Source: Chloroflexota bacterium (lineage in GTDB: Bacteria > Chloroflexota > Anaerolineae > UBA4142). Taken from it: a stretch of 64,000 bases of DNA. Positions 23,183-32,200 of the stretch are shown in pieces. The translations under genes and the position numbers were made by a program. The stretch spans positions 62,001 through 126,000 of the forward strand of contig JAMCQI010000110.1 of NCBI GenBank assembly GCA_023381515.1, written 5' to 3'. Position 1 is the stretch's first letter. Every line of letters begins with the position of its first letter. The notes under the pieces are model-generated. The model had not been told where the DNA came from. It saw only the letters and a list, made by a program, of their open reading frames with translations, and did not search any database.

Positions 23183-25993
23183 CTATTTCGCTTCGACGCG
23201 GATCCACTTGAATCCAGCCGCGAGATTCGGTTCCGTTGCCCCAATGCCGAGAACCAACTGCGCTGGCGCCGTTTCCCCGACCGCTTCCCGGGCGCTCCCC
23301 GGGGCCGCTCCCTTGACGCCAATCACCGCGTGTGACCACCGGAATTTGCCTCGCAAGTCTTGCGTCGCGCCGATCGAATGCAGCGCGTCGACGGCCGCGG
23401 CCGTGAGATACCGCGAGGCCTCGTCCCGCACGGCGACAAGCACGATCCGGCCGCTGGGGATCCGATCGACGAATTGGGCCAGGCGAGCCGATTCGCTTGC
23501 CGAGGAAAAGGTGTCGAAGGATGCACTCGCCTCGACCGCCCCGGACTGCGGATTGAGGACCACCACATTGTATCCGCGCCCGTTCGGCGAGACGTCGTTC
23601 CCATCCACGATAATGTGAGCGAAATCCCCCTGGTCCTGCCCGGCGCTCCGGACGACGATATTCACCGGCGACGCCGGCCCTTTCGAGGAGACGAGATTGC
23701 CGCTTGCCATTCGAGTGCCGGCCACCGGCGCGACGCGCTCGAATTGTAGAACTAACTCATTCATCCCCGGCTTGAGCAACCGCCCGGGAATGGCTACTCT
23801 GTTTTCGCAGTCCCCACAGCGGGTGATGACCGTTTGCCCGGCCGGTTCACCATTTGCGATGACAGTGACGCGTTGTTCGTCGAGGGAGGGTGGGAGGACC
23901 GCTTGGAACGAGAGCTGCGCCGCGCGGCCTTTCGTATCGAGCGGGACAAAGAGCCGTGCGCTGCTCCGCTGCGCCCAGACCAACGGCTCGTCGCTCAACG
24001 CGCCCCAGCCTTCGCCAAAATACAGGCGTGCGAGCGGAGCGCTTGAGGAGATCTCCACCTGGGAAGGGGCCCCTTCCGGGTCGACGCGATAGGCGACCGT
24101 TTCACCGGTCTCGTCGCTGACGTCGTAGAATTTCGTGACCGGCCAGGTCTCTTCGACATAGGTCCGCGCCGCTTCGAGGTTGGCCTCGTTCTCCTTCTCA
24201 CGCGCCGAGTGCCATACGACATAGCGAACCCCGAAAAAGCGCAGCACCTCGGGCGCAAGCTGCTTGTCCTTTTCGCGCCGCGCATTGTCGACCGGATAGC
24301 CCGTCTCGATCGCGATGAGCGAATTGATGACCGGCGCCTCGGCGAAATATTGGAATTTCAGTTCCGGATTGCGAGAAGTGTTGCCGCCGAGGATGGGGTG
24401 CGCATGCTCCGTCTGGTACCACTGCTCGAACATCATCTCCTGGTCGAGCGGCCCCGTCATCCGAAAACCATTCCGCCAGGCGAGGGGAATCTCCAAGACG
24501 GAGAAATCCCCCTTGTCCTGCGCAATCGTCCCGTACACAGCGGGAATTTTGAAATCGGAAAGCGGGAGAGGAACGGAAAGATGCTCGGTGCAAGTCAAAA
24601 GCAAAAAGGCAAAAGGCAAAACAAGGGCCCATCTTTGACCTTTCACCTTTAACTTTTCACTTGCCCACTGGAGGCCGTAGCCGACCAAAATCGCGAGTGC
24701 GAGCGTCAGCATGACGCTCCAGCGACTGGGATAGCGGTTGCCATTGACGATCGGAATCTGGAGCAAGAGGTTAAAGGGGAGAAAGGGCACCGCCCACGCC
24801 TGTCCGTCGATGCGCAGTTCGGGGCCGAGCGTGATGAGCAGGAAAATTGCCGCGAAAAGGCCCCAGATCCGCGCGGCCTTTACCTTCCAGAGCGCGACGA
24901 CCGCCAGTGCCAGCGCGGCAAAACCGAGGTAGGCAAAGTTGGTGTAGGCAAAGTGGAATGGCGCCTGGAGCGATCCCAGGAGCGGGTTCAGGTGGCTGGG
25001 GACGAGAAAACCCAAGAGATCGTTCGAAAAGACATCCGCAAACCCCGCGCGGCTCTGCAGAAAATCCCCTTCGACACGCATATCCTGGAACATGGCTGCC
25101 AGAATCGGCGCCATGGGGATGACGAACACGACGGTCGCGACGGCGAATCCGCGCACGGCGAAGCGAAACTCGTTCCAGCGGCGCCGGTTCGCGATCGACC
25201 AATAGACGAGATAGATCACCGTGAAAAGAATGAGAAAGGATCCAAAGATGAATTCGCTGAGGGTCTGGAACAGAAGAAAGAGGCCAAGGAGAAAACCAGC
25301 CTTAATTTCAGATTGCGAGGGCTGGGCCCGGGTGAGTTTCAAGAGAAAGAGGATATAGAAGGGGATCCATTGGGAGGAGGCGATGTTGAACTGGCCCAAC
25401 GAAGCATAGAGCATCTTGTTGGAGGAAAACGCGTAGAGCGCCCCGGCCGCAAAGGCCGCGAGGGCGAGAAAACTCGGATGATCACCCGTCTTTTCATTCC
25501 GCAATAGATATTGCACGAGCAGATACGTCCCAAAGCCGCCCAGGACGAAGGAGAGGAGTAGATTCACATTCGCGGCGACGACGAGGTTAAAGGCGAGTTG
25601 GAGAGGAAGGGCGACAAAAGCATTGAGGAGGGTGAGGGTATAAAACGCGAGGTTCAGCCCGATCGGATAGAACATATAGTTCGTATAGATCGGGCTGGAA
25701 CCCAAGTGGATCAAGGCATACGGCACCCACCACAGATTCCACGCGAGCGCCGGGTCATCGCTGCCGTCGCCGGCGACGTGTGTGGTCAAGTGCAGAACCA
25801 GGGGGAAAGTCAATACCACCGCCAGGAGGAGATAGGCGGTGAGCGCCAGGAGCTCCGAACGATGCCGACCGAGGCGCAAATCCGGTCGATGCCCAGAGCC
25901 AGTCTGGCGAGGTCCTGCGGGATCCGCCCTGGCGCTTTGCTCGGGAGTACCGAGCGGGACCGACTCGGAATGATGATCAGCCGGTTGGCTCAT
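23183..25993 (-). CDS. Large membrane protein with C-terminal ILEI/FAM3-type domain (paralogue 2)
   Basis: 936 residues. A hydrophilic N-tail of ~45 residues precedes a GT-C-like core: TFPLVLHLTTHVAGDGSDDP, PALAWNLWWVPYALIHLG, about ten helices to ~490. Then come NTSRNPELKFQYFAEAPVIN and a soluble region shared with paralogue 1. Residues ~760-915 are the ILEI-type domain: GYNVVVLNPQSGAVEASASF, DTFSSASESARLAQFVDRIP, VAVRDEASRYLTAAAVDALH, AVIGVKGAAPGSA. Residues ~442-467 (SEKLKVKGQRW) come from a repeat tract placed just before a membrane helix. It lies 14 kb from paralogue 1, alone and apart from the glycan cluster. Confidence 0.85.
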   Translation of the reverse strand: MSQPADHHSESVPLGTPEQSARADPAGPRQTGSGHRPDLRLGRHRSELLALTAYLLLAVVLTFPLVLHLTTHVAGDGSDDPALAWNLWWVPYALIHLGSSPIYTNYMFYPIGLNLAFYTLTLLNAFVALPLQLAFNLVVAANVNLLLSFVLGGFGTYLLVQYLLRNEKTGDHPSFLALAAFAAGALYAFSSNKMLYASLGQFNIASSQWIPFYILFLLKLTRAQPSQSEIKAGFLLGLFLLFQTLSEFIFGSFLILFTVIYLVYWSIANRRRWNEFRFAVRGFAVATVVFVIPMAPILAAMFQDMRVEGDFLQSRAGFADVFSNDLLGFLVPSHLNPLLGSLQAPFHFAYTNFAYLGFAALALAVVALWKVKAARIWGLFAAIFLLITLGPELRIDGQAWAVPFLPFNLLLQIPIVNGNRYPSRWSVMLTLALAILVGYGLQWASEKLKVKGQRWALVLPFAFLLLTCTEHLSVPLPLSDFKIPAVYGTIAQDKGDFSVLEIPLAWRNGFRMTGPLDQEMMFEQWYQTEHAHPILGGNTSRNPELKFQYFAEAPVINSLIAIETGYPVDNARREKDKQLAPEVLRFFGVRYVVWHSAREKENEANLEAARTYVEETWPVTKFYDVSDETGETVAYRVDPEGAPSQVEISSSAPLARLYFGEGWGALSDEPLVWAQRSSARLFVPLDTKGRAAQLSFQAVLPPSLDEQRVTVIANGEPAGQTVITRCGDCENRVAIPGRLLKPGMNELVLQFERVAPVAGTRMASGNLVSSKGPASPVNIVVRSAGQDQGDFAHIIVDGNDVSPNGRGYNVVVLNPQSGAVEASASFDTFSSASESARLAQFVDRIPSGRIVLVAVRDEASRYLTAAAVDALHSIGATQDLRGKFRWSHAVIGVKGAAPGSAREAVGETAPAQLVLGIGATEPNLAAGFKWIRVEAK
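24592..24665. repeat. AAAAGGCAAAAGGC/CCTTTCACCTTTAAC phrase tract inside ILEI protein 2 gene
   Basis: AAAAGCAAAAAGGCAAAAGG and CTTTGACCTTTCACCTTTAA, then CTTTTCAC. In frame it supplies SEKLKVKGQRW and part of a following hydrophobic segment. Confidence 0.65.
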
Positions 25994-26116
25994 TGATTCA
26001 TCGCAAGCCTTTCGCGGCGGTCGCGAGGGTGCCCGTAGAGTTCATCCTGCAGGCCCCTGCAAACGGCGCGGGATCTAACGCCGCGCGAGATCATGGGTGC
26101 CGCGGGGCGGGACGCG

Positions 26117-26178
26117 ACCTTCATCCTTCATCCTTCATCCTTCTGCCTTTACTTCTGTCCTTCAGCCTTTACTTCCCG
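26117..26178. repeat. CTTCATCC/CTTTACTTC phrase tract at the tdk 3' end
   Basis: GACCTTCATCCTTCATCCTT, CTGCCTTTACTTCTGTCCTT, CAGCCTTTACTTCC. It encodes the last residues of thymidine kinase (REVKAEGQK) and fills the spacer. A GGTCGCGAGG...GACGCGACC pair near 26018-26118 echoes the hairpins at 15330 and 17121. Confidence 0.65.
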
Positions 26179-26766
26179 CCCTGGGACGAGATGACAATGC
26201 CGGCAGCGCGCCTCATAGACCTCGCTCGCGCCGACGAGAATGACCGGGTCGTCATATCGAGCCGGGGCGCCGTTGATCAATCGCTGGGTCCGCGAGGCGG
26301 GCGCCCCACAGACAACGCAAATGGCCGAGAGCTTGTCCACCTGTTCGGCCTCGGCCATCAGGAGCGGCATCGGGCCAAAAGGTTCGCCGCGAAAGTCCGT
26401 ATCCAGGCCGGCGATCATCACCCGGATGCCGCGGTCCGCGAGTTCATTCACCACCCGGGTGATGCTTGCATCAAAGAACTGGGCCTCGTCAATCGCGACG
26501 ATCGTCGCCTTCGGATCGAGCTGTTCGAGGATCTGCTCTGCGCGCTGGACCGGGATGGCATCCCAATTCAACCCGTTATGCGAGGCGACCCGGCTCACCC
26601 CATAGCGCGTATCCAGATTGTGCGAAAAGACCTGCACGTGCTGCTTGGCAATCACCGCGCGTTTCAGGCGTCGAATCAGTTCCTCCGTCTTGCCGGAAAA
26701 CATCGAGCCGCAAATGAGTTCGATGTGGCCGCGCGAGCGGTCTCGTTCCCGGACATGGTCGTTCAT
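26149..26766 (-). CDS. tdk: Thymidine kinase (TK1 type)
   Basis: 205 residues. P-loop [19 protein letters not shown], the DEAQFF Walker B with catalytic Glu, the lasso [20 protein letters not shown], and zinc ligands CVVCG...CRHCH. It phosphorylates thymidine with ATP for salvage. The order rpmE-tdk is common in bacteria; here a strong terminator lies between them, so tdk may depend on readthrough or its own promoter. The last residues come from a phrase-repeat tract. Confidence 0.95.
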   Translation of the reverse strand: MNDHVRERDRSRGHIELICGSMFSGKTEELIRRLKRAVIAKQHVQVFSHNLDTRYGVSRVASHNGLNWDAIPVQRAEQILEQLDPKATIVAIDEAQFFDASITRVVNELADRGIRVMIAGLDTDFRGEPFGPMPLLMAEAEQVDKLSAICVVCGAPASRTQRLINGAPARYDDPVILVGASEVYEARCRHCHLVPGREVKAEGQK

Positions 26767-26790
26767 CGGCAGGTCCTCCGTGTGGGAATG

Positions 26791-26818
26791 AAAAGAGACA
26801 GAGGAGTCCTCTGTCTCT
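26791..26818 (-). terminator. Rho-independent terminator downstream of rpmE
   Basis: AGAGACAGAGGA (26794-26805) and TCCTCTGTCTCT (26807-26818) pair perfectly with a minimal loop, followed on the minus strand by TTTTC. It lies between rpmE and tdk. Confidence 0.8.
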
Positions 26819-26913
26819 CAAATTTCCTTGAACCCCCCTTGCGCAAAACGATGCGGGCATTCCTTGAGTTCGCCTCAAGATGGCTGCCCACCACGCAAAG
26901 GTACGCAATCGCC

Positions 26914-27603
26914 TTATTCGGCTTTGGGCTCTTCTTCCGCCTTAGGCTTGGATCCGGACCTCTTTCGCGATTCCTTCGGCTTGGACCGGGGGCCGCGGCC
27001 GGACTCGCCCGCCTCCCCTTGAGGTTCTTCAGTCGCCTCGCCCGCGGGACCGATCACCTCGGTCGGTTCGATGATCTTGTCGATAGAGGCAACCTGCCCG
27101 ATCATTCCCGCAGGGGCCGACTCGGCGTTTTCCCCAGGCTTGAGATCTTCCATATCGGTCAGCGCGGCTACTTCCTCGACGCCGGGCTCGTTGACCGTGT
27201 CTGGCTCCACCGGCTCACCTTCGACGATCGGAGTCCTCTGCAGTTCGGCCTTGGGCGCGACCACAGGCAAAGAGGCAGCCTCGGCGGGAGCTTCTTCAAC
27301 TGCCGCCAGGGGCAATTCCTCGACGCCCGTCTTGCGCCCGCGCCGCCGCTCTTTCTTGGCCTTTTTCCCATCGGGCCCCGGCGCGGTCGCCGCCTTTTGC
27401 TCTTTCGCATTGATGCGCTTCATAAAGCGCTCGACCTGGCCGGCCGTGTCCACGATACGCTGCTCACCCGTGAAGAACGGGTGGCATTTCGAACAGACGT
27501 CTGTATGAATTTCTTTCTTCGTCGAACCGGTCGTCCACGTATTGCCGCAGGCACACGTGACCACCGCATCGGGATACCAAGTAGGATGAATTGCTGGTTT
27601 CAC
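26914..27603 (-). CDS. rpmE: Ribosomal protein bL31 with long acidic C-terminal extension
   Basis: 229 residues where the family normally has 66-90. Residues 1-70 are canonical bL31: [39 protein letters not shown] and GRVERF-like GQVERFMKR, with four Cys of the zinc-binding form. Residues ~75-229 are low complexity: a basic stretch [12 protein letters not shown], then Glu/Pro/Ala-rich repeats, ending in [23 protein letters not shown] at 27603 is preferred, giving the usual start MKPAIHP with AGGT seven bases upstream. The tail has no obvious fold. Confidence 0.93.
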   Translation of the reverse strand: MKPAIHPTWYPDAVVTCACGNTWTTGSTKKEIHTDVCSKCHPFFTGEQRIVDTAGQVERFMKRINAKEQKAATAPGPDGKKAKKERRRGRKTGVEELPLAAVEEAPAEAASLPVVAPKAELQRTPIVEGEPVEPDTVNEPGVEEVAALTDMEDLKPGENAESAPAGMIGQVASIDKIIEPTEVIGPAGEATEEPQGEAGESGRGPRSKPKESRKRSGSKPKAEEEPKAE

Positions 27604-27618
27604 TATCAACACCTCAGA

Positions 27619-27672
27619 GTGACAAGCCTAAAAGTGAAAGTGACATGAGCTATTTCTTGTCACTTGTCACCG
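27619..27672. repeat. GTGACAAG/CTTGTCAC phrase tract between rpmA and rpmE
   Basis: GTGACAAGCCTAAAAGTGAA, AGTGACATGAGC, CTTGTCACTTGTCACC. The two ends are complementary (GTGACAAG and CTTGTCAC). It encodes the VTSDKK tail of L27. Confidence 0.6.
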
Positions 27673-27919
27673 GATAAACGCTCACTTGCTTTTGTTCCTG
27701 GCTGAACGGCGCGAACTTGACGCGACCGTCGACGAGGGCGTACAGGGTATAGTCCTTGCCGACGCCGACATTCAGACCGGGGCGAATGCGGGTGCCGTGC
27801 TGGCGCATAATGATCGTCCCGGAATGCACCCACTCGCCGTCAAAGCGCTTGACGCCCAGGCGTTGGGCATTGCTATCGCGTCCGTTCCGGCTCGATCCGC
27901 CACCTTTTTTGTGTGCCAT
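27650..27919 (-). CDS. rpmA: Ribosomal protein bL27
   Basis: 89 residues. [20 protein letters not shown] followed by [20 protein letters not shown] is the unmistakable bL27 core. The N-terminus begins directly with MAHKKGG, so no Firmicutes-type cleavable leader. The C-terminal VYPVTSDKK is partly encoded by a repeat tract. It follows rplU in the classic order and is probably cotranscribed from the rplU promoter. Confidence 0.97.
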   Translation of the reverse strand: MAHKKGGGSSRNGRDSNAQRLGVKRFDGEWVHSGTIIMRQHGTRIRPGLNVGVGKDYTLYALVDGRVKFAPFSQEQKQVSVYPVTSDKK

Positions 27920-27952
27920 ATCAGAATCTCCTTACTCCCAATGAAAACCCAC

Positions 27953-27985
27953 TAAAGCCGAATTAAAGCCGAATTAAAGCCGAAT
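27953..27985 (-). repeat. Exact 11-bp triplication over the rplU stop codon
   Basis: TAAAGCCGAAT occurs three times without a mismatch (27953-27963, 27964-27974, 27975-27985). On the coding strand this is ATTCGGCTTTA repeated, so the stop region of L21 (IRL-stop) is copied twice downstream. Confidence 0.85.
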
Positions 27986-28285
27986 CTCGGAAATTTCCAG
28001 GCGCGTATACGTCTGGCGGTGGCCGATCGTCTTGCGCCGTCGATGCTTGTTGCGATAATCGAAATGGATGGTTTTCTCGCCCTTGGCCTCGCCGAGAACC
28101 TTGGCGATGATCGCGGCGCCCGAAACCATCGGAGTGCCCGTGCTCACCTTGCCGTCCTGCTCCACCATCAAGATGCTGGTCAGGGTCACCGTGTCGCCGA
28201 CGGCATTCGGTAATTTTTCGACATCAATGTGGTCGCCCACGGCGACCCGATATTGCTTTCCGCCACTTTTGAGAATTGCGTACAC
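27974..28285 (-). CDS. rplU: Ribosomal protein bL21
   Basis: 103 residues. YAILKSGGKQYRVAVGDHID, PMVSGAAIIAKVLGEAKGEK and HFDYRNKHRRRKTIGHRQTY are the family landmarks, ending TRLEISEI. The start is GTG at 28285, eight bases after GGAGG. An ATG seven codons upstream would place the SD inside the gene. A full-consensus promoter lies 40 bases upstream. Confidence 0.97.
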   Translation of the reverse strand: MYAILKSGGKQYRVAVGDHIDVEKLPNAVGDTVTLTSILMVEQDGKVSTGTPMVSGAAIIAKVLGEAKGEKTIHFDYRNKHRRRKTIGHRQTYTRLEISEIRL

Positions 28286-28324
28286 GGACCTTACCTCCCG
28301 GGTCATTCAACCGACAACAGACAG

Positions 28325-28353
28325 CAATTATACTTGCGAACTCCCTTTTTGTC
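28325..28353 (-). promoter_or_regulatory. Consensus promoter of rplU-rpmA
   Basis: TTGACA (28353-28348), 17 bases, TATAAT (28330-28325): perfect in both hexamers and spacing. Confidence 0.9.
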
Positions 28354-28381
28354 AAAAACCCGCGCGTTTTCGGCCATTTCC

Positions 28382-28416
28382 GGCAAAAATCAACCCCGGA
28401 GCGAACTACTCCGGGG
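28382..28416 (-). terminator. Terminator of tRNA-Leu
   Basis: CCCCGGAG and CTCCGGGG form an 8-bp stem with a 7-base loop (28394-28416), followed on the minus strand by TTGATTTTTG. It lies 17 bases after the tRNA. Confidence 0.8.
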
Positions 28417-28432
28417 TCTACACCTCTCCAGA

Positions 28433-28516
28433 TGCCGAGCCAGGGACTTGAACCCTGATGGCCTTTCGGCCACACGCCCCTGAAACGTGCGCGTCTGCCA
28501 GTTCCGCCAGCTCGGC
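28433..28516 (-). tRNA. tRNA-Leu(CAG)
   Basis: 84 nt. Acceptor GCCGAGC pairs with GCTCGGC, discriminator A. The anticodon stem CACGT/GCGTG encloses TTCAGGG, giving anticodon CAG. A long variable arm GGCC-GAAA-GGCC marks the class II fold, and the T-loop GGTTCAAGTCC is standard. CCA is not encoded. Confidence 0.95.
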
Positions 28517-28527
28517 GCGGTTCTTTT

Positions 28528-28555
28528 ATTCTATTCCAATCAGAGGTTTTGTCAA
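28528..28555 (-). promoter_or_regulatory. Promoter of tRNA-Leu
   Basis: TTGACA (28555-28550), 16-base spacer, TAGAAT (28533-28528), 12 bases before the tRNA 5' end. Confidence 0.75.
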
Positions 28556-29282
28556 ACGAAAACGGGCGCTTATCCGACCTGCAGACCGCGCGCCAATTGG
28601 GTCAAGTCCTAGACCATGATCGCGTGCGTCTTGGCCACCTCGCGGGGAACCGGGGTCGGTGGCCCACTTGCGTTCGCCGATCAGAATGTCTCACTTGGGC
28701 CCCTGGAATAATACACCGCGCCCTTATCATAATTTTGTCGTGTAATGTTGTCAGAATTCGTTATTCTTCGCGCTCTCTGCGCCCTTTGCGGTGAAGATGT
28801 TTTTAAGCCCCCTCCCCGGATCCCTTATAGACGCCTGGCCTTCCCCGAGCACGAACCCGCGGGGTGGCCCTTCCCGTTAAGGAATCGAAACTGGTGGCAA
28901 AGGTTGTCAAAATTTAACCTGCAAACCATTGACGCGGCAGGATTAGACGTGGTATATTGACAGGTGGTTCTCAAAGGTGAGGAATGCCTTCGAGCGCTCG
29001 CGGGTTCGGAGGCTTTTTCTTTTCTCTCGGACTCATCACCCCTGGGCTATCGCCCTGTTCCCCTTCGCCGGAGAACGTGGAAATCGTGGTCGACTCTCAC
29101 ACCCAGCCCGTCGCATCTTCCAACCAGCTCAACGAGGGTCACGGCACCCGCCGTTTGACGCGGCGCCAGAGTACTGGCGAGCGCGTGTCGGCGGCGGTTT
29201 TGTCTGCATGATTTCGCTCAAGTGAATACTTCTGGGATAGACGCGAGAATCAAGCATCCTTGAAAGATGGAGCAGCAGAGAG
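28556..29282. other. Gene-free spacer (about 730 bp) before the M23 repeat protein
   Basis: No recognisable gene on either strand. TTCGCGCTCTCTGCGCCCTT plus TGCGGTG near 28767-28793 belongs to the CTCTGCG/CTTTGCGG phrase family also seen at 6506. A TTGACG-18-TATATT pair at 28929-28958 could be a promoter, but it is more than 300 bases from the next start. Confidence 0.5.
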
Positions 29283-32200
29283 ATGAAGACACAGTTTCGA
29301 AGCCACTTGAGATTCGCTGCGCTCATTGCTGCGCTTGTCATCTGCGGAGAGATTCTATCCCTCTCCCAATGGCGCACGCCGGGTGTTCTGGCCGCGCCAC
29401 CAGGATGGGCGACCTTCGCCGATAATGTCTATGGTTACAAGGTCGATTATCCTGCCTCATGGTACGTATATCCGGCGGATGGATCCGTGGGAAGCGTCAC
29501 AACCATCTCCAGCGCTGATCGCAGCTCCCTATCTTCATCCGATGCCGCGCTTCGAATTGAGATCAGTGTGGCCATCTTTGATCGGGATCCCAACGTATCA
29601 CTTCGCGATTGGATCATCGTGCCCGCTGACTTGGCTCCTTATATGTCGGTGTCCACGAGCGCGCCGTCCACCTTCACAGATGCCCGCGTCATCCAGTCAT
29701 ACGCTGCACCGGAGGGCACTTTCCGGAGGGCGTACATCGCGCGTGGACAAAAGGTCTATATAATGGATCTTCTGCCTGACGATCCGACGCAATATGCCCT
29801 CTTCTCCTCGGTCCTAGAGAGCTTGGCTTTTTCCGATACTTACCTACGGACCCAACCGAGCAGACCCAAGCTGTTCGGAGAAAGTTACCAGATCTTCCTG
29901 CCGATGGTCGTCAAGTCTGGGGCGAGCTCGGCACCTAGCTCGCCAAGAACGTCAGCACCCCAGGTTGTGCCGTCCAACTACCGCTTGCCGTTCGTAGGAG
30001 GCTACGAAATTACCCAAGGTCCCTACTATAACGTCTCGGGGTTGACCTGCGTGTTCAGTCACAAGAAATTCAGCAACAACTGGGACGATCGTGAGGCAAT
30101 CGATTTTGCCCTACCTAACAACACCCCACTTTACGCGTCGGAAGCGGGCGTGTTCCATGAATACCAACTGGGGTCATATGGAAACGTAGTGATGATCAAG
30201 CACGACGACCAAAGGGTAAGCTGGTACGCTCATCTATCATCCTTTGAAAATAACACTGACGGAAAGCGCATCTTGCGTGAATCTCCAATCGGCAAGTCGG
30301 GGAATAGCAGGTATTGTGACACCGGCGCGTGTTCGTGGCCGTACCATCTGCATTTTATGGTCATGAGCAGCCAGGATCCGAATAACCCCTATATACATAC
30401 AACCGAATATATCCGAACTCTGCCGAAGATCTCCTGGTACTCGGGCAGTGCTGACATTCCGTGTAATGACGGTCGATACGGAAATCGCTGGCTTGATGGG
30501 AGTAATCGCTTTTACGATGGGTATGCAACTGGGGACCCGCTCGGTAGTGCAACCCTATGCCAAGCTCCACAACTTGTTTCTCCTTCTGACGGCGCTAGCC
30601 TCTCCTCTCCAAGCGCGACTTTCACTTGGAGCTCGGTCCAATGCGCTTCAAACGGGTATAGGTTGCGCATCAAAACGGCTCCAGATATGGACGGAGGCGG
30701 CGAAACAGTACAGGATATCTCTCTGGGATCCACACAGTGGAGTGGAACAATCGCTGGAGAGCAGTGGCTAGGAAGGGACTTGTACTGGTCTGTAAAAGCA
30801 TCCGACGTGGCAAACGCTGCTTGGGCCCCTGCGCATCGGTTCCGTACCACCTCGACCCCGCCGTCAAGTTGCTCGGCACCATCACTTAATTCACCATCAG
30901 ACGGGGCAAGTTTCACGAGCGCCACGGTAGCTTTTGGATGGAGTGACGTCTCTTGCCCTCACGCTGGATTTATCTTCCGCATCAAAACGGTTCCGACCAT
31001 GGACAGCGGCGGAGACACCGTGGCCGACTCCTTCAATGGAACGACTCAAAGATTGGAGAGTATTCCCTCGAACAGATTCAACCAGGACCTCTATTGGTCC
31101 GTGAAAGCCGCAAATGTTTCGAGCGCCGCGTGGGCGACTGCTCACCGATTCAGAATCACACCGACCGTGACCGTCCCCCGTCCAACCCTGTCGAGCCCTA
31201 CGAACGGGGCCAGCTTGACACAGAGCACGGATGTCACTCTCTCATGGAATGCCTCTTCGGGAGCAGCACAATATAAAGTAGACCTGTGGGGCGGCCCGTA
31301 TAGCCTGATGACATTGTGTGATTGGCAGTCAGCCACTTCTTGCCATGTCGGCCAAATGTGGCCCGGGAGTATGTCCTGGCACGTCCGGGCACGGAATTCG
31401 AGCGGGCAAGAAAGCGACTGGAGCGACACCTGGTCCCTCACCGTCCAGCAAACAATACCATCTGTTGGTGTCCCGCCGCTCTCCAGTCCCAGCAACGGAG
31501 CGAGCATGCCCCAGAGCACCGATGTGACGCTCGCTTGGAATGCTGCCGCCAACGCAACCCAATACACGGTGGAGGTGTGGGGCGGACCTTACAGCAACAT
31601 GACCGTCTGCGGTTGGCAAGCGGCCACCACATGTCACATCGGCCAAATGTGGCCCGGCACGATGTCGTGGCATGTCAAAGCGCGGGGGAGCTCGGGACAG
31701 GAAAGCGCTTGGAGCCCCACCTGGTCGTTTACCATCCAACAGGCGAGCACGGCGGTCAAACCCACCCTCTCCAGTCCTTCTAATGGTGCCGGTCTTGCGC
31801 AGAGCACGGATGTGACACTCGTTTGGAATTCGTCCTCAGGAGCCAGCCAATACAAGGTAGAATTATGGGGCGGCCCATACAGCCTAATGGTCCCCTGCAA
31901 CTGGCAATCCAGCACGTCCTGTCACATCGGGCAAATGTGGCCAGGAACCATGTCCTGGCATGTCAAAGCCATGAATTCTAGCGGTCAAGAGAGCGATTGG
32001 AGTGACACCTGGTCCTTCGTGATCCAGCAAGGATCATCTGCACCCGCAGCGCCGGCTCTGTCGAGCCCGGGAAACGGCTCCAGCATGGCACAAAGCACAG
32101 ATGTTACACTTGTGTGGAATACGTCCTCCAGCGCCACTCAGTACAAGGTCGAGCTGTGGGGAGGACCATACAGCCTCATGGTGCCTTGCGACTGGCAGAG

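Noticed and set aside
28929..28958. TTGACG-18-TATATT as promoter of the M23 repeat gene
   Set aside because: It is more than 300 bases from the start codon, and no gene follows closely; not listed as a feature.
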